DNA of 38,215 nt, taken from Oppiella nova. Lineage: Eukaryota; Arthropoda; Arachnida; Sarcoptiformes; Oppiidae. The stretch is taken from NCBI GenBank assembly GCA_905397405.1, contig CAJPVJ010000123.1, positions 1-38,215 of the forward strand. The letters run 5' to 3'. Shown here in pieces: positions 10,401-24,126 of this stretch. The position numbers were made by a program, and so were the translations under genes. The notes under the pieces are model-generated. The model was not told the DNA's origin, did not search any database, and was given only the letters and a program-made list of their open reading frames with translations. Position 1 is the stretch's first letter. Each line of letters starts with the position of its first letter.

Positions 10401-12896
10401 CATTAAAATTCAAAATAAAACCAATGTTTTGTAACAAATAATTTTGTAGTACCATAAATGTTTGGCATTGGAAACATTTCTAACTAAATTTATCAATTAT
10501 AAATCTATTAATTAGACGTGTATATTGTATTAATAGATGTGGTAATATTATAATTATTGTTAATATTCTTGATGATTGAATGTCAAAAACTATTTTGGTT
10601 GTACAGTATAATTTATACCTTTAAGTTTTAGCTGATTTTATTATAACCTTTGGGTCAATAATAGTGTAAGTTTGTTGTGTTTATAAATTTAGATCTGTTG
10701 TTAATATATTATATTATCTAAATTATTTAATATACGGTACATTGTATATTATTTGTTACTTCTTTAAACAAGTTGTAAAATACAAATTAAAATTAATTTC
10801 TATATACACAAATGGATACATATTTGTTACAAATTAATTTCTTTGCATTTCTACAACCTTTTTTTGTACAACAATTCTTTACACATTTTCTTTGTAAAAA
10901 TATAAACTAAATTTCTCCCAAATATTGTCTAACATTGAGAAGAGTATGGTATAGACGTCTATAATGCAAAATATTATAAGACTTATGCAATCGTTTTAAG
11001 ATTACTTTAATGAATACAAATCTTATCACAATCTAAAAGTACATTAAATTTTGACTTTATAGAAGAAAATTGATATAATTTATATACAGTATTTGTATGG
11101 TGTATAATGTAGTATAGTGTAGTCTACTCTGTAGAGTGTATATACTTCACGCTATACCCTATTTCATAATTTGTAAGCACTTAATTGCCCAAAAATACTA
11201 TTATTATTTAAATTACAATTTATTTGAATAGTCTACACATATAACTTAACTTGTAATTCATCACTAGAATTGTTGCATGTATGCATGTAATGTGTTATTG
11301 TTATTAACACAATAAATATTTATTTTCTATCTGAAAACACCATTTAAATCATAATTTATAAAACAATGTATTAATTTTATTTATTTTAAATCAGCCAGGT
11401 TTAAAGTTTTCCCGTTAATAAACCTACTTGTTAATTAAATGTTATAGCAAGTTAGTAATACTATATATTATATTATATATGTATATTACATTATGTTTAC
11501 CGTATATGACAATATGTACATTTGCAATTTTGTACAATTGATTTAGTGTTTAACTTAAATTGGCAAACATTATGTATATAAAATGAATCTTTCGATATTA
11601 TTTTGAATATATGGTATAATTTGCAAATGAATACATAAATGAAGAAGTATTAATATCTTATAAGATAGTCTATAGTACAGTATATTTATACATATGATAG
11701 AGAGCTACAGTGCTAGTATGTAATAGACCGTAATGTTGAAGTGAATATGCGTTAACTTTAGGCAAAATATGAAATAAGAATTCTTATCAATATCTCTATT
11801 GAGATAACGAATGGCTGACTATTACTCTATAATAGTTGCACTGTTTCGCCGTCTTTTCCTTTACTGCAAATTAATTCAAACAAATCCTTATTTCATATAT
11901 ACTTCTGTACATACTAAAAGTTAATATGAGTTTTATGAATTTCTTTATTTTCAAATTCATTCTATGCTTGTGTGGGATATATTTTTATATAAAATATTCT
12001 ATAATTCAATATTATATTGTAAAAACATCATACAATTTAATTGATACTGTATTAGAGAATTTGTACAAATATAACGTATTTTTGTTGATATCAGTTACTA
12101 ATAGAAAATTATATATTTGATTTGCAGTGACTTACACTTACTGGCAATAGTTTGTGAAATGAGTTCTGTATTTCGTATATGTTATCTAAGAAATAGTCAA
12201 AAAATAATATAAATAATAGCACCGATTGATAGAGAACTCTGTTCTGTGGTTTCAATACTCTGTACTCTCATGAAAAGACTCTTATCTTTGATTTAGACAT
12301 GAATTTTACTTTAGTTTACATATTATTTGATTGAATTTTTTGCAAACAGTGTTTCTATGAATTGAATGATGAAGTAGTGGTAAACGTCTGAAATTGGGAA
12401 ACATATTAATATTTGCAGTGTTTGGCTGTTTAGCTGTTTTTCCATAACTATTGATATAAGTTGGTGCAAGTGTTGGGAATGGATGTGTTGGATGTGTGAA
12501 CTTTGGTCTCATATGTCTCTCCAATAACTGTATTGTTATTTGCTTTTTGTCTTTCCCATGACTACAATCTTATCGAAAGCTCCGTTAGATTTAGTGTTGG
12601 AATTGTTAATAGTGGCCATTATATACATTACATACATAGCAACTATACCTATCATATATGATATTACAAACTATAACTAACTTATATTAGGTCTACTAGT
12701 ATTAGTTGTGTGACTAAAGCTCCAAATCTAATAATTTTCATTTCATATCATATTTACTCATTTAATTTGATTTGATTTTGTTGTTAACTATTTTTCAATT
12801 TAGATATAATATTAATATAATATCATAAACATTGCCTGCAATATATAGTCATATATTGAGTATATTCTGCATATTCTGTACCCAAAACACAAAGTC
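7434..12896. other. AT-rich intergenic stretch, no gene recognised
   Basis: More than 5 kb between OGG1 and GATA gene A without a convincing exon. Open frames here, such as one at 11926-12120, are AT-rich, rich in Ile/Tyr/Phe/Lys and have no recognisable domain, so they look fortuitous. The stretch holds scattered TACTGTA motifs (dense near 7590-7630), the N join at 8997, a small palindrome around 8535-8562, and several WGATAR sites between about 11660 and 12290 that could belong to the promoter of gene A. Confidence 0.6.
8914..9080. repeat. 83-bp direct duplication flanking a single N
   Basis: Bases 8914-8996 and 8998-9080 match with one substitution, with a single N (8997) exactly between them. 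This is the pattern left when two overlapping contig ends are abutted without merging, so the duplication is probably not biological. Confidence 0.9.
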
Positions 12897-15800
12897 ATGG
12901 AGCAGTCGAACGATACTAATCGAGATGAAGGCCCTAATCACTCGCAGATAAGTGATAGTCACCACCAGCACCACCACCACCAACAACAACAAGATATGGT
13001 TGGCTCCGACACCAACAACTCCGATCCACACCAAAACACCAACTCTGGCAATGGAGGTGCAAATGGTGGCAGTGGTGGCAGTGCTGGCACGGGTCAGCAC
13101 AAGGCGTCGCCTCAACATATGTCGGGCCACCACAGCGACGACAACGACCACCCGACCCACCACTCCAGACACGCCATTATCGACGCCCATACACATGTCA
13201 TCACAGAAGCGCCGCACACGAGCGCACCGGTCGCTCACGAAAACCACAGCCTCCATATGAAGGCCAGGGAGGCTCAGGCGCACAGTCCGTCCAATATTGC
13301 ACAGCATTCAGCGCACGGCTCACCGGTGCACGAGTTGGTCAGTGCGGCCACAGTCGGTCACTCCCTCGCCGACGACAAGAACGGCATCACCGCTCACTCC
13401 GATTCTGCCCTCCATTCACACCTTTACTCCAACTATCAGTCGGCTCATCAGCAGCACCACCAGTCCAGGTATACCTTATTGCTGAACATTAGGCCTAAAC
13501 ACAGCCTATAAACACAGTGTTTGCCCATCCATTCCCTGCATACCAGTGCTATTGCTGTGTGTCGTTGGCATACTTACGACAGTATAATACGGAATATACG
13601 GTATATATAGTCATTCAAACAGATATGCAATGATATATACAGTAGATATTAAGGCGTAATACCGATGCGATAATACAGTTAATGCCGATGCACTGGCTGT
13701 GCGCCTAACCTATTGATAGTCCATATGATTAGTGTAATGATAACTTTTATATGCCTGTGCTGTCTGGCCTATCACTTCTTTTATCGGTAACTGATTCCTT
13801 GTCTCTCCACTAATATATGTTTTCTTAACCATAATTTCATATAAGATAATAGCCCTGTAAAGCACTGTTAGGCAAACATTTTGATATAAATTTACGATTC
13901 AGTCACACATCAAATCTAAATGATTATTATAATCAATAGATTTGACTTTTGTCTACAAATTTAATTCATTTACTGATTTGATTAAAACTCATTTTATTTA
14001 CTATTTATTATTGATATTTAGTATAATATTAAATATCACAATATTTTTATATCAAATCTTTATGAATGGTTGCATTACTTTGTACAGTACCAAACTACAT
14101 ACTACATACTACCATACAGTACAGTACTGTATATCTTATGTTTGTTTGAAACAAGTATTTCTCAATTTAATCCCAACTCTATCCCTATATTGCTTCCAAT
14201 GTATGTGTGAATGAACTGGTAGTCCGACCCAAGCGGTCATCGGTCATCACGGCTATGGTCCGTCTACTTCGTCCGCCTCATACGCCAATACTATCGGTTC
14301 CGTCACATTAAGCCAATCAATTGGAGGTTACGGTACATCCCCGCCTAACTACCACAACAGTCACCGCAACAGTACCGGTGCCGACTATCACACGGCTTCA
14401 GCACTCAGTCCTAAATCTGCTCACCATTTGGCCGCAAACTATGATAATGTTATTCATAGCTCTATATATGGCAATAACGGACACTCCACTGGACTCATGT
14501 CTGGCCATCATTCACAGACTGTCGTTCATTACGCCCCACAACAGACACATCACGTACTCATTGAATATTATACCATATTATTGAATATTATTATATACAG
14601 TACTATACTAACTATACCAACACTGTTCAATCGCACCAGGGCGTTCATTTGGGTCAAAGCTCAAGTTCATCTCACCATCACCACCATTCAAGTCAATCTC
14701 CCAGTCCCCAGCTATGGACAACGGATGGCTTGGCAGCACATACTATGGCTTATAATTTGCCTGGTATTTCCATTTTCATTATCATTATTGCCGTATAATA
14801 TAAATTCACAATTATAATACAGAGAATATCATATGAGTTTATAATATACAAAAAGATCAATCGATGAATAAAAATGAATGACTATTGATAAATAATTTTA
14901 CATTAAAAGCAGAGTTTACTCATTCAAACTAATGAAAGTTTTCAAACTTAGTGTTTAGCTTACATTCATAGTCCTTCATTTTTATTCATCCATTGATCTT
15001 TTTGTATATTATAAACTCATATATTCTATTTGTTAATGTTGCGAGATTGTTAATTTAGTTTTTAGCACACTTGATGTGAACCAATATAAACTAAACATAA
15101 CATTCTAGTAATAATCTTATGTTACATAAGTTATGTAAAATATTTTTACATATAAATTATTTGATTTTGTTATCCACGTGTAAATTAATCATAACTTTGA
15201 AATTATAGTTAGGCTTTAGTAATCAAGTTAAATATTTTTTAAATTTCACATTTCACAGAATATTTTAATATTATGCAGTATTATGCAATATTATGCATAT
15301 ACCATTAATATGATTATACATATTATTATATGTTTTGGTTCACATTAACGGTTTGCTAAAATACAGATATCCAAACATTACTGTATCAATATTATAATTG
15401 TGATGGGTAATCTACTGTACTATCAATGTTATCCAAATGAATGTTGTTATTAATCTGGATCACCAATCAAATACTGTAATACATATCAACTCTTCTTTAA
15501 TACAATATACTGTATATGTATTACAATATTGCTTCAAATACAGTGACAAATACTGTACATTGGACTGTAATTTTAAAGCAAAGTTAATATGAACTAATTG
15601 TCTCATTGTATTCTTGTAACAGACATGTATTGTAGAATATTTGAGCCAAGAAAATATGATTGCATTAGTGCAAATGTACATGGTGTTTTGAGAGTAGTCA
15701 CATTAATTGCTTTGTTTGGTTGCATTGAGTGATGCAATGTTTTCATAGTTAATGTGTTGTTGAGTGAGTGCTGTCTGTCTGTCTGTTTGTCTGTCTGTGT

Positions 15801-18800
15801 GACTGTCTGTGGGCTATATTGTGGTCTATATAATGGTCTGAATTGTAGGCACAATCTCTCCGTCGTCTCTGCAGCAGTTGACGGCTGTGAGTGACGCCAG
15901 TGGTGGCAGTGGTGGTCACCCGGAGCTGTCATCGTCGCGTGCCGGTGCCGGCACAGTGCAGGCCAATGGCTTCAACTCCAACCCATTTGGCGGCTCTTCC
16001 ACCACAGGTGCGCACTATCTGAGAGGCGACTGGTCTCAGGCATCCATCTATGATGGGCCCAACACTGCTAATTACACGGTCACTGTAGGCGATCACAGAC
16101 GTATGAGCCCTGACCGCAACCCAGGAGCTCCTGTTGGTCTCTCAGCTCATCAATTAGGTATAAACACTGGGCTATAAAAAGATGCCAATTATTAAGGTTC
16201 ACCATTTGACCTTTCTCAATTATGACATTATTGGAAATTATAGTTAAGAATCATACAAAACTACGTTCAATGTTGTAGAGGACACTGCTCAATAATATAA
16301 ACATACTGTATAATAGCTTAAGTTTATTCTATGAGTTATATATAATTTTCCATAATTTAACCATCAAGTAAACTACATGTTTCAGGATACAAAACCTTCA
16401 GCCATAATAATCCCAACCTCTTCTAAACCCTAAACATGATCTGTATGTATGATCACTGATCAGTCCAAATCAAAACAGGTTTTGTGTCAAAATTTAATAC
16501 TGACCAAAGCTATGGGTCAAAGGTTAAACATTGATTAAATTGTAAATATTTACTAATTCTCAGACAATCGACTTTACCTGTAATTTGGTAATTAATAAAT
16601 TTTTTTCGATAAAACATAATAAGTCACATATACTACCGTATACTAGTTAATACTAGTGATTCTATACAATATTATTTTTATAGCAATAATGATACAAAAA
16701 TATTTACATATGTATTTATTAAATTGAGACGGGTATTGACAATACTGTAACGCATATACAAAACATTATTGTTAGAGAAAGGAAATCATGAATTTTTGTG
16801 AATCTGTTTGATGAATACAATACGCGTATTATTATATCATAGAGTAGAGTATTGTGTAACAGTTTGTCAATACTCGGCAGTGTTTTGTTGAAATCTAATG
16901 AATAATTAATTTGAGTGAATGTTTGGTTCAGGGTCCGATTTCTTCGCTGGTGAGGCGCGTGAGTGCGTCAACTGTGGGGCCATATCAACGCCGTTATGGC
17001 GCAGGGATGGCACCGGACACTACCTGTGCAATGCTTGTGGCTTATACTCCAAGATGAATGGTATGCATCGGCCACCGATCCGTCCGCACAAGAAGATGCC
17101 CAACAACCGGAGGGCTGGCCTCACCTGCTCCAACTGCCACACATCCACTACCACTCTATGGCGACGCAATAACCAGGGTGAACCGGTTTGTAACGCTTGT
17201 GGCCTCTACTTCAAGTTACACGGAGTGAGTATTGCTGCACCATATGTTTGGGCACATCCACCTAGGCCTGACATCACATCCACTATACTGTATATACAGT
17301 ATATTGGCTTCAATATAGATATAATCTCTTCATTTGTGTGAACCTTTCGACAGCACCGGCGGCACAGACACCACAGCACTGAATCAATTTAGTCATGCAT
17401 TGAAACCTATGTTCAATGAAAACCCATATAATAATGACAGGACTGACAGCATTGACAGAACTCTACTTTATAGCGAATTCTTAAACACCTGACCATTGTT
17501 TTGATGCAAACCTATAGACCCATAGACCAGTTGATATGAACTCAGTGGATGTGATTCAATAGATTGTTTGCATAATGATTGCAATATTAGTGTTGATGTC
17601 AGAGACATTTGAAGGCAATGACAAAATGCTTAATATTCTGTACACTAACTCTGTATGGCGTGTAGACTGTAGTGCATAATGAATGTGGTTTGGTTTGGGT
17701 TTGCAAAGGCATGCATAGTGTGTACAGTAGTGTCAATACAGTGTACTCTAAGGTCTTATTTATGGCATTAATCGTCAGCACAACTCTTGCCAATGACTGG
17801 CACTCCGACTCCCATCTCAGCTATCATTTGAAATCTGAATTTTTTCTCATTATTTATTGAGTCCTCAAAAGCGGTGTCTTTTGGTCTGTTTTGGATGATA
17901 TTCTCGCATTTAATTCTCTTCTCACACACTATTAATGCATTTCTCTTGGGTCTGTCATATCATACAGTAATGTATTGCATGTATTGCACCGACAGGTGAA
18001 CCGTCCACTGGCTATGAAGAAGGAGGGCATTCAGACGCGCAAACGTAAGCCAAAGGCTGCGACACCACAGGAGCCATCGTCTCAATCGCTTAATAAACCA
18101 CAACAAAGTAATTAAACAATTAATCGACATTTTAAACAAATTGCTTGACATTTATTATTCATTTTTATGCCTCTATTTGTCAAAACATGTTTCAGATATG
18201 AATAGTCACTTGAGGAATAAGAATCTGACAAATATTTTAATATATTTATCGCTTTATCGAGAATGTAATGATTTTTTAAAACACAATCTTTAGATATGAT
18301 ATGAAATATCGGACTCCAGTGCCGTACAGATAAAGTAGTCATATCTTAATGATGACCTAAACTTAGATATTGTATCATATATTCATATTTATTCACACTA
18401 GACGTCAGATTACAATTATCGCTCAAATATGAAAACATTTAAGTGTTTGATAACTTAATTTTGTAATCAAAATTTTATGATTTTATTATCAAGCAATTAG
18501 TTATCGTAATATAGTATATGGTGTAAGAAATGACTAAATGATAGACTATATAATAGAGAAGCCATTGCTGGGCACCAGTGGTTCGATGCTCTACTCGGCC
18601 CAGTCGTCCACGTCGTCCATCGGTCGCAATGAACACGACTTAACCGGTGGTCACGACTCGTCTCCTTCTCGACCCATATCATCGCCGATAACCCCGTCGA
18701 GTGCTGCCCTAACCCGACACCTTCACGGACTCATGCCATTGGATGGCTTTCAGTACAGCAATAACAGTCCCTTTAACACCGGCTCTAATACTATTAATAT

Positions 18801-19029
18801 GAACCATTCGAGCGCTTCTATGACCAGTGCCAGTGCCGGTGCCGGTCATCATTCAACGGTTGCACAGGTATTGCACTCCAATGCCATTCACTCTAGTGTT
18901 ATACATGAGCCTAATGTGGCCAAACTATTGGTGCATTCGTCCTCTAGTGGACAGACATCTGATAACGGCTTACATTCTGGTGACGACCATAACAGTGCTC
19001 GTCACAGCACCACCACTACTGCCACTTGA
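12897..19029 (+). CDS. GATA transcription factor A, GATA-4/5/6 class, two zinc fingers
   Basis: Coding exons: 12897-13468, 14223-14553, 14640-14763, 15849-16157, 16932-17224, 17996-18107, 18557-19029. Phases agree throughout, giving 737 residues. This is a nuclear DNA-binding protein for WGATAR sites. The N-terminal 440 residues are His/Ser/Asn/Gly-rich and include [12 protein letters not shown]. Exon 5 carries both fingers: Cys 457, 460, 478, 481 and Cys 511, 514, 532, 535, each C-X2-C-X17-C-X2-C. After KLHG the next exon adds [20 protein letters not shown], the basic tail diagnostic of the 4/5/6 class (classes 1-3 have RPLTM...QTRNRK). The linker between fingers ([20 protein letters not shown]) is divergent. 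The last exon is Ser/His-rich. Candidate orthologues are pannier or serpent; I cannot decide. The ATG at 12897 is the first in frame. Upstream non-coding exons are possible. Confidence 0.9.
14831..15022. mobile_element. Hairpin MITE, copy 1 of a four-copy family
   Basis: About 190 bp in the third intron of GATA gene A. Terminal inverted repeats exceed 45 bp, beginning ATGAGTTTATAATATAC and containing GATGAATAAAAATG. The interior carries TTTACTCATTC, also present in the copies at 22978, 32842 and (other strand) 33001. No coding capacity. Confidence 0.8.
15774..15809. repeat. TGTC-rich microsatellite
   Basis: Imperfect CTGT/TGTC tandem repeat about 40 bases before the acceptor of exon 4 of GATA gene A (exon start 15849). 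It may serve as an extended pyrimidine-rich context. Confidence 0.7.
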
Positions 19030-19729
19030 CCTACACATCCACCACAACCACAATACCAGTGATACGTCTATAATATAATTATATGTTATATAGTATACAA
19101 ATCTATTACATTTTAAAACAATTATAATATTTTATTATTTTTATAATATATTTCTATATACTTCTAATGATTGGTCGCTATTAAAGGAAACCAATTGAAT
19201 AAGTAATCAATAATTGAGTTGACCGTAAAGTGCAATGCAATTAATCACCAAATTGCATACCAGTGCCAAATGATGGCAAATGATGCCAATTGTAATCGTA
19301 GTGATTACACACAACACACAGTCATTACTATCCTTATCATACAATTTATATTATGTTAATAGCGATCAATATTACAGATATTAATCACTGTATTGTCTAA
19401 TAATCGATTAAAAGCTGTGACTTATATGATAGTTGTCTAAAATAAGACAGTTATTAAATAATGAGCAATAATTTGATAATTGTTACAAAACTTAACTGGT
19501 TTTTGTTACCCTTGATATTATTATATTTACTGAGCTTTAATTTTGTGTTTCAATAATATATGGTTTAAATATAATTTTAAAATTAGTTACAAATAGCATT
19601 TGGGGATTGATTTACGCGTCTCTTAAACCAAACAATTGTCTTGTATTTGAATGAAAATAAAATAAATATTAAACTCAAATCAACTTTCAATTGTAATCGC
19701 AATTGTAATCATTTTTGCAGTTTTTTGTT

Positions 19730-20220
19730 TTGTTGCGTTCACTGCGAAAACATTGGCCTCTAATACCTCTAATAGTCTAATGTCTAAAAGTCTGAGTCGT
19801 AGTGTTGGCGCTCATTGCTGTCCCTCTGAGGTCCCAGTCCTGTCCTCCAGTCCTCTACCTTTCCTTCTTATCGGAAACATTAATCGGCGGCTCCATTAGG
19901 CATAAGACGCCACTCCGGTATTCAGTGTTATGGATCCAAAATCACTAATTTTTTGGTTTTGGCTTCAATAATAAAAATTCAGACCTGTTTGCGATCACGA
20001 GATATAGGAAAGTATGAAAGTATTTGCACACAGAGTATGACAGAGAGTATGCCATAGTATGCCATAGTATGCCAGTAATGGAGTGGGAGTTCTGCGCAAC
20101 GCATCCCTGCTCTGCCCAACACTCACACAATCACACCAACAGTGCCTACAGTCCTATACCCGCCTCTCCATACCTAACACATCACCGCTACTACTGTTTC
20201 ACGGCTTCACTCTTTGCAAT
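19730..20220. promoter_or_regulatory. GC-richer non-coding island, role unknown
   Basis: The base composition contrasts with the surrounding AT-rich DNA. The segment 19740-19930 has stops in most frames. 20024-20326 contains an open frame with EWEFCATHPCSAQHSHNHTNSA in its middle, resembling no family I know. A threefold TATGCCATAG tandem lies at 20046-20072. It could be a conserved enhancer, a 3' UTR part of GATA gene A, or an unrecognised first exon. Evidence is composition only. Confidence 0.25.
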
Positions 20221-21190
20221 CCAATACATCATATTATATATTATAATATACTTTATATACTATAGTTATACTATACTTACACTACACGACACTACAGTGC
20301 ATCCCCAATACTCCTATTATTTATAGTATTTTATAGCATATTGTCTTCAAATATCAATGAAATGTTAATTCATTAGCAATAAAAGTATCACTTCATCCAA
20401 ATGTAAGTATCATTATATTTGCTATTCATTCACATAATTAAAACTACTGTACCCATTTTTACTTTCAACTTATAAGATATTTTTAGTTGATTAATAGGAA
20501 ATTTTATGCACAACTTATAATATACTTTATAATATTATAGGCCTCATCTGATAACATTTAATTTATGTAATATTTGTCTTGGTCTGTATTATTTTAGTTT
20601 AAATTGTTGTCACTACTTTCTAATAGTTATTATTAATTGATATCAACATAACCTATTATAAAGTAAATATCAACTTATCAAAAATTATGTGATTTATAAA
20701 ATAGTAAATTGAGTATATTATATATTTTCATGAATATTCTGTTATATGCATAATATTCTATTGCATGTTTTCAATGAGTAAACACAATACATGTGGTACA
20801 ATATGTGACCTATACATGGATTTTAGAGAAAATAGCATCTAAAACAAGTAATAGTATAGTTTATAAACTCTAATTTAGTAACAATTAAACCCTTTTAATC
20901 TTTAGTTAATAAAATTGTTTATTGTCTTAAATTAAACCATTTTACGACTCAATGAGTTGTCGGTTGTATAAGCTATTTAGTGAATAGTATTCACTATAAT
21001 AAACTAAAATTGCAATTACGAGTTAACCCAAGTTTTCACTGGAAATAAATCTAACAAATTTATGACTTTTCTAATGAAAGGATCAATTCTATTAAACATT
21101 ATGTTTGAATCGTGTAAACCTATCTGACATTTGATAAAAATGTAAAACAACTCAAAAATACTAATAATTCCATTTTATTATTTCTTTAAC

Positions 21191-21218
21191 TCTCTCTCTC
21201 TCTCTCTCTCTCTCTCCA
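21191..21218. repeat. (CT)n microsatellite
   Basis: Perfect CT dinucleotide array of about 14 units in the intergenic stretch between the GATA genes. Confidence 0.95.
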
Positions 21219-22977
21219 GATATTTAAATATTGTTAAATAAATTTTTACGTTAAAATTATATATTAAAATAATTATTTTAAGATTTTATTGCTCAAGATA
21301 TTAACAATTATTTTAATCTGATTTTGCAATATACCGGTAATTGTAAAAATGTTAATATATCAGTATAATTTAAGTATTATATTCCACTTATTTATTTGAT
21401 TGTAGAATATATTACTGTTTTAATATGAAAGATATGTACAACTTTTCTTTATTATGACTGTTATAATGCTAAATAGCACTGTTGTGTCAATGCTAAAGCA
21501 AAGTTTAAGGGATCATTTCATTTTCTCTCTACTTATACTAGTATGCAGTCAAGTAAATTGTAGTGTAACTATCGATCTTCAAATTTCTTTAAATTAATAC
21601 ATAAACATTGTTAAAAAATATAATTTTCTTATTTATGGAAATATGTTATTTTAGATTTGTTAAGGTATTATTAATTAAATTCTTTATCAAACTATCTTTA
21701 TTATTTTATATAACTATAGAACTTTATTTAAAAATGTATTTGCAATGTTCTTGTAAGATATTAGTATCAATAGGTTTTTAATATCCTACTCTATGTATCA
21801 TATTAAATTCAATATTAATACAAATAAACAACTGATGCTAATATTTTGGTCTAAACAAAGTGAATAACTTATATTATTAATTAAATAAAATAAATTAATT
21901 TTTTAAAATTCTCTAAGTTAGCCATTCTATTAGCATCAGTATTTATTCAAAAATTGTTTTCAAAAGCTATCAAAAACTGGCCAAAATTACTTTTATTAAT
22001 TGGTTATAGCTATTATTATTAAATTTAAACTTAAGTCCATCTAGTTCATTATTTATCATTATTTGACTTATTCAAAAATTATGTAAAATATGATGATAAT
22101 ATATTTTTGAAATATTTTATCTTCTCAAACACATATTTGTGTATTTAAATTGAAATTGACATTATAAATTTGTTCAAAACTATCGTATTAATAATAAATC
22201 GTTTAAGAATATCCTGGTTAAATTTGTTCAGCTTTAATTATGGGTTTGACTCTGACCAGTGGGCACCAAAAAGTTTATAATCAAGCAAAAGCATAGCATT
22301 TGGTCAGTCTAAGCTTATTATGAATATTTTAATTATCAATTTTCAAAACTGTCCAGGACAATACGACTTAATGTTTAAGAATAATATTTTGAAAATTCAT
22401 AAAATTACTACTATATATAATTAAAATATAAATATAACGATTCTTTCTAATTTGTCTCTATTCAATATTTTTTGCATTAAAACATATATTATTTAATAAA
22501 TAATTATAATAGTTATGTTCATAGTTTAATAATACATTATATAAATAATTTATAAAACATAATATTACTAAATTAACAATTCAAATCAATCATAAGTATA
22601 TTAGTAAAAGTTACACATAGAGGTTATTAATTATTATTTACCAAAAATCTTTTGGCGGTAAAAATTAGGTAATTTAATGCAAAATGTTAAAATAATTTTG
22701 TTTATTTCAATTAGTAATTGACAATTACGGTACAGTTCCAATATATTTTTTAATAATTAAAGTTTAACAATTTAACAAATTGTGAAACACAATAGAAGCC
22801 ATTTTTATAAATATTTTGATTTCTTCAATATTTAGATTTATTTATAAATTGAAAAACTACTCATTTTAAAAGTTATTTTCATATAAGTATATTATCACTA
22901 ATCAAACGTTACATTTGGGCATCAAAATAAATTTATTTAATTACATCAACTAGAAACTGTATTTATTCAATATTTGT

Positions 22978-23178
22978 TTTTATAATATGCAAAAAATCAA
23001 TGGATGAATAAAAATGGAGAACTATTCACAGAAAATATTGTATTAAAAAAGAAGAGTTTACTCATTCATACTAAAAAAAGTTTAATAATATGTAAACTAT
23101 GCTTTTTCATCAAAATATTTTCTATAAATAGTTCTCCATTTTTATTCTTCGATTGATTTTTTTTGCATATTATAAACA
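22978..23178. mobile_element. Hairpin MITE, copy 2
   Basis: Inverted arms start TTTATAATATGCAAAAAATCAA and include GATGAATAAAAATGGAGAACTATT. They match the reverse complement of about 23125-23178. The interior again holds TTTACTCATTC. This is the most diverged of the four family members in the window. Confidence 0.75.
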
Positions 23179-23217
23179 CATTTACTGTTTTAGGAAATAT
23201 ATGACTTAAGGAATCAT

Positions 23218-23366
23218 TCAATAAATACGTACGCACTGGATGTAGGAGGGGGTCAGTAAAGGCATGCATACATAATGTTAAAGTCCTATGTAGGAGATGT
23301 ACGATGGGATTAAGTAGGGAGAGAGAGAGAGAGGTCAATTTTAAGGTTAATTTTTGCGTACCTACT
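23218..23366. mobile_element. Short element with AATAARTA-GTACGCA ends
   Basis: The left end AATAAATACGTACGCA pairs with the right end read on the other strand (AATAAGTAGGTACGCA). The interior is G-rich and includes GGAGGGGGTCA, a short (GA)n tract at 23317-23332 and GGTCAATTTTAAGG. Related termini occur near 390-405 and 29222-29238. No coding capacity. Confidence 0.5.
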
Positions 23367-24085
23367 TATTGGATGACTATAATAGGGAGATCCAAAAAAA
23401 TTCATCCATGCTTTAATCATCATGCTTTAATTTGTAATGATATTACTGATATAAAACATTACTGTCTTTAATATTTAACATTTATATTTTTTTATATTTA
23501 AGCTTATACAGTAGTATAATAAAGAATTTCTGCTAATAATTAGTCAGATATTATTATACTGTAACAGAGGTGTCCAGACATTATTTATTGATGTTTTTTA
23601 CAGGTAAACAATTTTAGATTCAATCCTAATTAATGTTATATTATTTGACAATTTTTATAATCCCTTTCATTATAAATAATTATTAATCCCTACTCATACA
23701 TGTGTTATGGTATTTGTGATTAGTTTTTAATAAAATGATTACAAGTACTGTAATAATGCTCACTCTTACCCACCTGAACACATCTGTACTGTAATAATAT
23801 TAAAAATTATAATTCAATTAAAATTAAATTCAAAAATATAAAAATACAAGCTATTGAATTTAGATTTATGGTTGCATTTATTCTTGTAACCTTTTGTGTT
23901 CGTAAACATAATAAGAATAATGTAATATAATATATAATTTATAATAATAATTATTTATATAAAGAATTTTAAAATATTAATTCATTTGTCAATTTTTAAT
24001 CTAATCTTTCTAAGCTTATTGTTATAAATGTTCCAGGTTTGTTCACATTTTAGTTATTTTTCAAACACCCACTTTTACTCTTTCA

Positions 24086-24088
<3 letters not shown>

Positions 24089-24122
<34 letters not shown>
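24089..24122. repeat. (TC)n microsatellite
   Basis: Perfect TC array of about 17 units. It borders a short GC-richer island that begins with TGTCTCTGTCTCTG. Confidence 0.95.

Positions 24123-24126
<4 letters not shown>

Noticed and set aside
11926-12120. 64-codon open frame upstream of GATA gene A
   Set aside because: Made mostly of Phe, Ile, Tyr, Lys and Asn codons as expected from AT-rich DNA. No domain, no splice context, no composition change.
12849-13307. 152-codon minus-strand frame rich in Val opposite exon 1 of GATA gene A
   Set aside because: Val-rich runs are the reverse complement of His/Asn codons (CAC, AAC) in the real exon.
13469-13511. In-frame extension of GATA gene A exon 1 to a stop at 13511
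   Set aside because: A splice donor (GTATAC) after TCCAG joins in phase 2 to 14223 and continues a GATA-like N terminus. The extension has no such character.
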